Assembly (NCBI GenBank): GCA_023132875.1
Contig: JAGLXN010000039.1
Coordinates: forward strand, 1 to 33,540
Source of the DNA: Candidatus Parcubacteria bacterium
Lineage (GTDB): Bacteria; Patescibacteriota; Minisyncoccia; JAHIHE01; JAGLIN01
Length of the DNA stretch: 33,540 bases
Direction of reading: 5' to 3'
The translations under genes were made by a program, and so were the position numbers. How positions within the stretch are numbered: the first letter of the stretch is position 1; each line of letters begins with the position of its first letter. The notes below the pieces were generated by a model that was not told the origin of the DNA, did not search any database, and saw only the letters and a list, made by a program, of their open reading frames with translations. Below, in pieces: positions 19,903 to 26,666 of the stretch.

Positions 19903-20982
19903 ATGAAGATGTCAAACAACAAAAACATTCATTTATACTTCGGTGATGACGATTTTACTGTTACTGAGAAGATAAGAGAAGAAAAAGAGGCTTTTGAGAA
20001 AAAGGGCGGAAGTATTAATATTCATGAAATTGACTGGAATAATCAAGCTTTAGGCAAAGATGAGAAACTAGGTAAACTTCAGGATGCATTGATGTCAGGC
20101 TCTCTTTTTAGTTCGGATAAATTGCTGATTATAAAAAATAGTTTATTTTCTTTGAATAAGAAAAAAAAAGAAGATAAGAATGAAGAAGAAAATAAAAATA
20201 ATATTGACGAAAAAGAGAAGCTAATCTTAAAATATCTTGAAAATCCGCAGAAAGAAATAAAAATATTTTTTATTGAAGAAGAGTTGGATAAAAGAAAAAA
20301 GATATATAAGGAATTAGTTAAGCTTGAAAAATCTGGTTTGGCAGAAATCAAAGAATTTTTTATTCCTTCTGATTTTAAATTTGAAATCTGGCTAAAAGAT
20401 AGGATAGAAAGTTTTGGGGGGAGCATAAAAAAAGACGCTCTCAATGTTTTTGCTATTTCTTTAGGGAAAGGACTTGCGCAAAAAGATAAAAGCGGAAAAA
20501 TGAATCAAGCTTATAATTTGTGGGAAGCTAGCAATGAGATTGAAAAGCTCATAAATTATTGCAATGGAAGAGAGATTCAAAAGAAAGATATAGAGCTTTT
20601 GGTCAAATCAAAGGTGGATATGAATATATTTAATCTTATAGACAGTATAAGCTCTAAAAATAAAAATAAAGCCGTTCTTTTGCTGAATAAGCAGCTTGAG
20701 GAAGGATTGAACGAAAATTATATTCTAACTATGTTTGTTTATCAGTTTCGTAATCTGATAAAAATAAAAAGCTTGTTAGATCAAGGACTTGTAAACCAAC
20801 AAATTGTCTCGCAGACAAAAATGCATCCTTATGTTGTTCAAAAAAGCGTTCAACAGTGCCAAAAATTTGATGCGCAAACTTTGAAAAAAATATATAAAAA
20901 GCTTTTTGATGCTGATTTGGCGATGAAAACAGGTAAAATGAACGCAAGGCTGGTTTTGGATTTGATTGTGGTATCAGTGTAG
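19903..20982 (+). CDS. holA: DNA polymerase III delta subunit
   Basis: 'IHLYFGDDDFTVTEKIREEK', 'LIIKNSLF', 'NIFNLIDSISSKNKNKAVLLLNKQLEEGLNENYILTMFVYQFRNLIKIKSLL', 'YVVQKSVQQCQKF'. Confidence 0.9.
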   Translation: MKMSNNKNIHLYFGDDDFTVTEKIREEKEAFEKKGGSINIHEIDWNNQALGKDEKLGKLQDALMSGSLFSSDKLLIIKNSLFSLNKKKKEDKNEEENKNNIDEKEKLILKYLENPQKEIKIFFIEEELDKRKKIYKELVKLEKSGLAEIKEFFIPSDFKFEIWLKDRIESFGGSIKKDALNVFAISLGKGLAQKDKSGKMNQAYNLWEASNEIEKLINYCNGREIQKKDIELLVKSKVDMNIFNLIDSISSKNKNKAVLLLNKQLEEGLNENYILTMFVYQFRNLIKIKSLLDQGLVNQQIVSQTKMHPYVVQKSVQQCQKFDAQTLKKIYKKLFDADLAMKTGKMNARLVLDLIVVSV

Positions 20983-21168
20983 ATTGATGGTTAATATTGG
21001 CATGAAAGTGAAACATTTAAATCTTAATTTCATTGATAACAAAAACAAGAGCCAACGCAGTGTCAAATTGTCAAACTGTTAAATTGTCACGCGTTTTCTT
21101 CGCCTCTGGCAATTTGGCAATTTAACAATTTGACAATAAAAAAATATTCCGCAAAATTTTTATCACAC

Positions 21169-21205
21169 AAAATAAACCACCCTATAACACTGGGTGGTTT
21201 ATTTT
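21169..21205. terminator. Bidirectional terminator between holA and rpsT
   Basis: AAAATAAACCACCC-TATAACACT-GGGTGGTTTATTTT. Confidence 0.85.
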
Positions 21206-21278
21206 GGTCTATTTCTCGTTTTTGTTTTGTCGCTTTTTTGTTTCTAACTACTTATGCTAGATGCGTTATTTTAAAAAT

Positions 21279-21590
21279 TTATTTCTTTAATTTTTTCTGT
21301 TGTAGGGAATTTATTTTTTTTGCCAACTTAGACTTTTTTCTTGAGGCCGTGTTTTTCTTGATAATTCCTCTTTTAGCGGTTTTATCTATTTGCTTGTAAG
21401 CATTTTTAAGAATTTCTTCAATTCCTTTCATCTTGTCGTCAGTGACTTTTTCTGTTTTTTTCTCTAATGTTCGCGCAAGCTCATTCAAGTCCTTTATAAT
21501 TTTTTTCATTTTAATTTTAGATCTTGTGTTTATGATCTTCTTTCTCTCGCTTTTTTTCAGAGATTTCTTTGCTGAAGTAGAATTTGACAT
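21279..21590 (-). CDS. rpsT: 30S ribosomal protein S20
   Basis: 'SAKKSLKKSERKKIINTRSKIKMKKIIKDL', 'AYKQIDKTAKRGIIKKNTASRKKSKLAKKIN'. Confidence 0.93.
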   Translation of the reverse strand: MSNSTSAKKSLKKSERKKIINTRSKIKMKKIIKDLNELARTLEKKTEKVTDDKMKGIEEILKNAYKQIDKTAKRGIIKKNTASRKKSKLAKKINSLQQKKLKK

Positions 21591-21755
21591 AGTTGTATAA
21601 AATAATGAATAATGAATTATGATTAAATACTATTACAGTTTGCAGAAAATGTCAAATAGGATTATTATAAATGTGTAACGTATAGCGTATAACGTGTAAC
21701 GTAAGTTGCGCAAATCGTGTATACGTTACACGTTATACGTTACACGTTACATGAT

Positions 21756-22337
21756 ATGATTTCTCACATCAAAGGAAAGGTAATTTTAAAAAGCGAGAAC
21801 TTTATAATAGTATCAACTGGAAATGTCGGGTACAAGGTTTTTATTGTGTCTGATTTAGGAAAGATTGGCGAGGATGTTGAATTGTTTACCCATCTAAATG
21901 TCAGAGAAGACGCGCTTGTTTTGTATGGATTTTTGGAATATAAAGAGCTTGAACTTTTTGAACTTTTAATTTCTATTTCAGGAATCGGGCCAAAAGCAGG
22001 AATGGGAATTCTTTCCTTAGCTGATCCGGAAACGGTAAAAATTGCGATTGCGAAAGGGGACTCAAGCATTCTTACGAAAGTTTCAGGAATCGGAAAAAAA
22101 ACAGCGGAGAGGGTTATATTGGAACTCCGAAATAAATTTTCTATTTCCGATGTTGAGAACATAGAAGAAAAAACTAAGGAAATAGGAGACCATTCTGATG
22201 CGGTAGAAGCTTTGGTTAGCTTAGGGTATAGTTCTGCCGAAGCAAAAATGTCGTTATCAAATATTTCTCCAGAAATTAAAGATGTTAGCGAAAGAATTAA
22301 AATGGCATTGAAGGAGTTGGGGAGGAGGCAAAAATAA
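21756..22337 (+). CDS. ruvA: Holliday junction branch migration protein RuvA (start trimmed from listed 21717)
   Basis: 'MISHIKGKVILKSENFIIVSTGNVGYKVFI', HhH 'ISISGIGPKAGMGILS', 'VSGIGKKTAERVILELRNK'. Residues before this Met are read from a repeat array. Confidence 0.95.
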   Translation: MISHIKGKVILKSENFIIVSTGNVGYKVFIVSDLGKIGEDVELFTHLNVREDALVLYGFLEYKELELFELLISISGIGPKAGMGILSLADPETVKIAIAKGDSSILTKVSGIGKKTAERVILELRNKFSISDVENIEEKTKEIGDHSDAVEALVSLGYSSAEAKMSLSNISPEIKDVSERIKMALKELGRRQK

Positions 22338-22558
22338 ATTTCTAATTTCTAATTTTTATTGAATGATCAATTCTCAATTTTCAGATTCTATTGCGGGAGC
22401 AGGTTTGCAATCTGTTCTAAATGTTTCCCATTTTACGCTGAACTTGAATAATCAACAAAAATCAGAATAAACGAATAAATCGAAATTTAAAAACATAAGA
22501 AACTTGTTGCGAACCAGTTCTTGCGAGCTTAATATAATTTTATTGAAATCACAAAAGA

Positions 22559-22577
22559 CTCCATACGGAGTATGGAG
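22559..22577. repeat. CTCCATACGGAGTATGGAG hairpin repeat
   Basis: Perfect arms CTCCATAC/GTATGGAG, followed by CCAACG; flanks also seen in the CAP gene (30771-30820). Confidence 0.75.
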
Positions 22578-22636
22578 CCAACGAAATGATTGAAATTATT
22601 AAACAACAATTTAACAATAGAACAATGTAATGTGTA

Positions 22637-23212
22637 TTATCTTTTTGAAACAAACTTATTATCTTTAATATAAAATCTCAACAGCCTGTCTTTCCAAATT
22701 CCAGCATAATCCACGCCGACGCGCTTGGATTTTTTTATTCGGATTGGTTTTATTTTTTCTTTGTTTTCAATCCATAATTTTCTGCCGAGTGTTAGATTAT
22801 ATCCGTTTAATTCTCTATCTATTTCAAATTCCCTGCATAATTTTGCAGGTCCGTTTAACGGTCTTGTAGAGACGCGATTAATCGCGTCTCTACGTCCTAT
22901 CGGTTCCAACGCTCTAATCAAAACCGCGCAAGGATTATTTTCTTCTTCCGTCACAACATTAAAACAATGATACATTCCATAAATAAAATAAATATAAGCA
23001 TGGCCGGCAGGTCCGAACATAATTTTATTTCTTTCCGTTATTCCTTTTGATGTATGGCAAGCCAAATCTTTTTCTCCGAGATATGCTTCTGTTTCAACTA
23101 TTTTTCCTATATATAATTTATTATTTATTTTCCGGCACAAAAATTTGCCAAGCAATTCTCTGGCAACTTTTTCTGTCGGCTGGCTGTAAAATGATTTTTT
23201 TAATATCTTCAT
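22637..23212 (-). CDS. mpg: 3-methyladenine DNA glycosylase (AAG/Mpg family)
   Basis: 'VARELLGKFLCRK', 'GKIVETEAYLGEKDLACHTSKGITERNKIMFGPAGHAYIYFIYGMYHCFNVVTEEENNPCAVLIRALEP', 'NGPAKLCREFEID'. Confidence 0.95.
   Translation of the reverse strand: MKILKKSFYSQPTEKVARELLGKFLCRKINNKLYIGKIVETEAYLGEKDLACHTSKGITERNKIMFGPAGHAYIYFIYGMYHCFNVVTEEENNPCAVLIRALEPIGRRDAINRVSTRPLNGPAKLCREFEIDRELNGYNLTLGRKLWIENKEKIKPIRIKKSKRVGVDYAGIWKDRLLRFYIKDNKFVSKR
22866..22893. repeat. Perfect 28-bp palindrome within mpg
   Basis: GTAGAGACGCGATTAATCGCGTCTCTAC equals its own reverse complement. Confidence 0.97.
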
Positions 23213-23343
23213 TTATTGTGGAAAAATTATTTATAAATCAGACAATATAAAATTCATTATAGCAATTGTCGTAAGCAGAAAAATAGTTAAAGTTATGTAT
23301 AATTTTTCTTTTCTTTTCATAAAAGTATTTTTAATTATAAATT

Positions 23344-23467
23344 GTCATTCTGGAGCGATAGCGATAGAATCCCGTAATTTATATTACAAGACCTTATATT
23401 GCGTTTCGTGTGCATAAATTCGGGATTCTATCACTGCACTTGCTCCACTTGCTTGTTCCAGAATAGC
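23344..23467. repeat. Palindromic repeat GTCATTCTGGAGCGATAGCGATAGAATCCCG...CCAGAATAGC
   Basis: Inverted termini; CGGGATTCTATC matches GATAGAATCCCG. Confidence 0.75.
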
Positions 23468-23604
23468 AGGAAAAGCTTATCTCGGTCTTATTGCATTCTA
23501 TATATTTTATTTGTAAATAGCAAAATATCTGTTATCATAAAGTCATAAGTTGACAATTTATAAAAAATATGTAATAGTGCAATGATTTATTATAAATAAA
23601 AAAA

Positions 23605-24939
23605 ATGAGAAATTGGAAAAAATTTACATTAATTAGCTTTATAATTTTTATGTCTATAGTTTATGCTTCGCAAGCATTAGCTTCTATTCAATTTGCAAAT
23701 ATTCAGGTTTATGATATAGAAAACGGAGTTGCTAAGGTTAAGTGGTTTACGCCAAGCCATCAAACAAAAGGAATTATTTATTTTGGAGAAAGCTCTGACA
23801 ATTTGAATAGATATACTGGGTATAGTCTGTATAATTATTATCACGAGTCTAGTCTTACTGGTTTAAGGAAGAATAAAAAATACTATTTCAAAATCGTGGC
23901 AATTGATAGATTGAACAATGAGAAAGAATCATTTATTCAAAGTTTTTCAACAAAAGGTATGAAAAAAGATGATTTTACTGAGCCAGAATTTAAAGAACAA
24001 AGAATTTTACAGATTACTAATAACGCAGTAGCGCTATCATGGACAACTGACGAAGAGACAAACGCGGTTGTTTATTATGGCATTACAGGAAAAGATCTGA
24101 ATAAAACTGCTAGAGTCAAAAGTTTCAAAAAAGAACACGAACTTTTAATATATAAGCTAAAGCCAGGAACAAGATATAATTTGAAAATTGTAGCTAAAAA
24201 TAAAGCGGGAAATAAAGTTAGCGGCAAATATTTTGTTTTCAATACCAATGATTATGAAGGAAAATGTCCCGATTTATTTATTAAAAACATTAAGCCTCTT
24301 AGTTTTAACGAAAAACTAATTTTTTCCAGAAGAATTACAGTTAATTTTAAAACAAACCTGGTTGCCAAAAGCACAATTCAGTACGGTACTGTGCCGAGAA
24401 AATATAAATATAAAACAGTTGTTTCAAAATCGCGCCAGCTAAATCATCAGGCCGTATTAACAAGTCTTGAGCCGGACACTACTTACTATTACAAGATAAC
24501 AGCTCATAGCAGTTTTTATAAGAAGAAAAAAATCACTCCGGAAATGACCTTTAAAACCAAGCCTTTGGCGAAAAAAATTCCAAATGGCTCGCTTGTCAAA
24601 GGTTTCGGATATAAAGTGTATGTTATAAACGGTAATGAAAAATTTTGGATTGAAAGCGCGGATGTGTTCAACAAATTGGGGTATAAGTGGGGCTGGATTC
24701 AAACAATAGATAATGTTTTTTTGAATGAATATAAAGAAGGGAAGAGTATAAAAAAAACAACATCTCATTCTGACGGTACTTTGATAAAGTATTCTAATTC
24801 TCACGCAGTTTATTTGATTGAGAATAGAAAAAAGAGGCCTTTTTCTTCAGCGGAAGCGTTTGTAAGAAGAGGATATGATTGGAATAGAATTATTACAATA
24901 TCAAAAAAAGAGAGATATAAAACAGGGGAGTATTTATAA
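23605..24939 (+). CDS. Secreted fibronectin type III / purple-acid-phosphatase-N-like repeat protein
   Basis: Signal peptide; repeated Fn3-like 'AVALSWTTDEETNAVVYYGITG...LKPGTRYNLKIVAKNKAGN' and 'LEPDTTYYYKITAHSS'. Confidence 0.85.
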   Translation: MRNWKKFTLISFIIFMSIVYASQALASIQFANIQVYDIENGVAKVKWFTPSHQTKGIIYFGESSDNLNRYTGYSLYNYYHESSLTGLRKNKKYYFKIVAIDRLNNEKESFIQSFSTKGMKKDDFTEPEFKEQRILQITNNAVALSWTTDEETNAVVYYGITGKDLNKTARVKSFKKEHELLIYKLKPGTRYNLKIVAKNKAGNKVSGKYFVFNTNDYEGKCPDLFIKNIKPLSFNEKLIFSRRITVNFKTNLVAKSTIQYGTVPRKYKYKTVVSKSRQLNHQAVLTSLEPDTTYYYKITAHSSFYKKKKITPEMTFKTKPLAKKIPNGSLVKGFGYKVYVINGNEKFWIESADVFNKLGYKWGWIQTIDNVFLNEYKEGKSIKKTTSHSDGTLIKYSNSHAVYLIENRKKRPFSSAEAFVRRGYDWNRIITISKKERYKTGEYL

Positions 24940-24965
24940 AAATATTTGTTTTCCAATTTATAAAT

Positions 24966-24990
24966 AAAATGCGGGCTTATCCCGCATTTT
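24966..24990. terminator. Bidirectional terminator
   Basis: AAAATGCGGG-CTTAT-CCCGCATTTT between the Fn3 gene and the tRNA. Confidence 0.8.
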
Positions 24991-24996
24991 AATTTG

Positions 24997-25068
24997 TAGC
25001 CTCAAGGGGAATCGAACCCCTGTTACCAGGATGAAAACCTGGTGTCCTAACCACTAGACGATGAGGCC
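24997..25068 (-). tRNA. tRNA-Glu (anticodon TTC)
   Basis: Minus strand GGCCTCATCGTCTAGTGGTTAGGACACCAGGTTTTCATCCTGGTAACAGGGGTTCGATTCCCCTTGAGGCTA; cloverleaf with loop TTTTCAT; no encoded CCA. Confidence 0.96.
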
Positions 25069-25272
25069 AGATCGTATAACGCACAACGTATAACGCATAA
25101 CATACAGTATGTAACATATAGTCTATAACGCATATTTTTTTATTTAGTTTTGCGTTACACGTTACACGCTATAAGTTACACATTACCACATATTATCCAT
25201 TTGTAAAGAGCGGGAATGTGTTGTATTGTTAAGTTGTCTTAATTTGCGGAATTAACGATTTTAGTTTTCTTC

Positions 25273-25334
25273 GTGTAAACATTAGTTTTTTTGATGTCTC
25301 TATAAACAAACACCAATTGAACTAATATTCACAC
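25273..25334. repeat. Inverted repeat, family of 13874-13931
   Basis: GTGTAAACATTAGTTTTTTTGATGTC...AACACCAATTGAACTAATATTCACAC. Confidence 0.7.
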
Positions 25335-25358
25335 TAAATAAACTAATTTTAGAAAAGT

Positions 25359-26666
25359 ATGATAATTGTAGCGATAGAGACATCGTGCGATGAAACAGCG
25401 GTTGCTATAGTAAAATTTAGTAGGAATAGGGCAGAAGTTTTATCTAATATTATTTCATCTCAAGTAAAGGCGCACAGCAAATATGGCGGGGTTGTGCCGT
25501 CTTTGGCGTCAAGAATGCATTTAAAAAATATGGTTCCGGTTTTGAAAAGGGCATTTAAGCAAGCTGAGAAACACACCCCTGCCCCTCTCAAGAGGGGAAT
25601 TCATTTCGACAAAAATAAAATTGATTATGTTGCAGTGACTAATGGACCTGGTTTAATCCCAGCATTAATGATTGGAGTTAATACAGCTAAATCATTGTCT
25701 TACGCGCTAAACAAACCATTAGTCGGCATTCATCATATTGAAGGGCATATATACGCGAATTGGTTGAAAAAGAATCTGGAATCTGGAATCTGGAATCTGG
25801 AAAATAAGAAACAAAAAGTGAAAAATGAAAAATTGAAGATGCAAAAGTTAGAAGATTCCAAATTCCAAAATTACGATCTATGGAAACCGGAATTTCCAAT
25901 TTTATGCCTTACAGTATCGGGCGGGCATACGCAATTAATTTTAATGAAGAAAGATTTGAATTATAAAATAATAGGTGAGACCATGGACGATGCGGCTGGC
26001 GAAGCGTTTGATAAAATTGCCAAGCTTTTAAATCTTGGTTATCCAGGCGGACCGCTGGTTGAAAAAATGGCTAAGAAGGGAGATAGGAATAAATTCAAGT
26101 TTACAAGACCTATGATAAACAGTAAGGATTATAATTTTAGTTTTTCTGGACTTAAGACAGCGGTTTTATATGAGGTTAGATCGCGGCAAACTTTTTCTCA
26201 CCTCGATTCCTGCCTGCCGGACAGGCAAGCTCTCCCAGAAGGAGAGAGAGTTAATTCCAAATTCTCCGCCCGAGGCGGACCAGCCTTGGGCTGGCAAATT
26301 CTCCGCCCGAGGCGGACCAGCCTTGGGCTGGCAAATTCCAAGTTCAAATCTGACATTGCAGCATCTTTCCAGCAGGCAGTAATTGATGTTTTAGTTTTTA
26401 AAACTATAAAAGCGGCGAAACAATATAAAGCAAAAAATATTATTCTCGGCGGCGGAGTGTCGGCGAATAGAGAATTACAGAAGCAATTTAAAAAAGCCAT
26501 AAATAAAGAATTACCAAATACTGAATACCAAATACTGAATACTAATCTATCAACCGACAATGCTTTTATGATTGCGATTGCGGCATATTATCGCATAAAA
26601 AATGATAAGGGAATTGGAAATTGGAAGAATATTAAGGCGGACGCGAATCTAAAAATAGAATCATGA
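25359..26666 (+). CDS. tsaD: tRNA N6-adenosine threonylcarbamoyltransferase TsaD, with repeat-derived in-frame inserts
   Basis: 'AIETSCDETAVAIV', 'VAVTNGPGLIPALMIGVNTAKSLSYALNKPLVGIHHIEGHIYAN', 'CLTVSGGHTQLILM', 'GGGVSANRELQ'. Confidence 0.96.
   Translation: MIIVAIETSCDETAVAIVKFSRNRAEVLSNIISSQVKAHSKYGGVVPSLASRMHLKNMVPVLKRAFKQAEKHTPAPLKRGIHFDKNKIDYVAVTNGPGLIPALMIGVNTAKSLSYALNKPLVGIHHIEGHIYANWLKKNLESGIWNLENKKQKVKNEKLKMQKLEDSKFQNYDLWKPEFPILCLTVSGGHTQLILMKKDLNYKIIGETMDDAAGEAFDKIAKLLNLGYPGGPLVEKMAKKGDRNKFKFTRPMINSKDYNFSFSGLKTAVLYEVRSRQTFSHLDSCLPDRQALPEGERVNSKFSARGGPALGWQILRPRRTSLGLANSKFKSDIAASFQQAVIDVLVFKTIKAAKQYKAKNIILGGGVSANRELQKQFKKAINKELPNTEYQILNTNLSTDNAFMIAIAAYYRIKNDKGIGNWKNIKADANLKIES
25773..25800 (+). 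repeat. 4 x AATCTGG heptamer array inside tsaD
   Basis: Four perfect tandem copies. Confidence 0.95.
26259..26332. repeat. Two identical tandem 37-bp twin-hairpin units inside tsaD
   Basis: aaattctCCGCCCGAGGCGGACCAGCCTTGGGCTGGc repeated exactly twice. Confidence 0.95.
26514..26541 (+). repeat. Heptamer array (CCAAATA CTGAATA)x2 inside tsaD
   Basis: Four 7-nt units alternating between two variants. Confidence 0.9.

Noticed and set aside
21130-21399. Plus-strand ORF (89 aa)
   Set aside because: Runs through the holA/rpsT terminator and antisense to rpsT; no protein-like signature.
21717-21755. RuvA N-terminal extension MYTLHVIRYTLHD
   Set aside because: Encoded by the inverted heptamer array; the family start is MISHIKGKV at 21756.
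26259-26332. 37-bp tandem as a CRISPR repeat pair
   Set aside because: Copies are directly adjacent with no spacer and match dispersed hairpin repeats.
26170-26382. Overlapping ORFs in the tsaD insert (26170-26382 +, 26198-26560 -)
   Set aside because: Open because the GC-rich repeat lacks stops in several frames; the tsaD frame is supported by conserved flanks.
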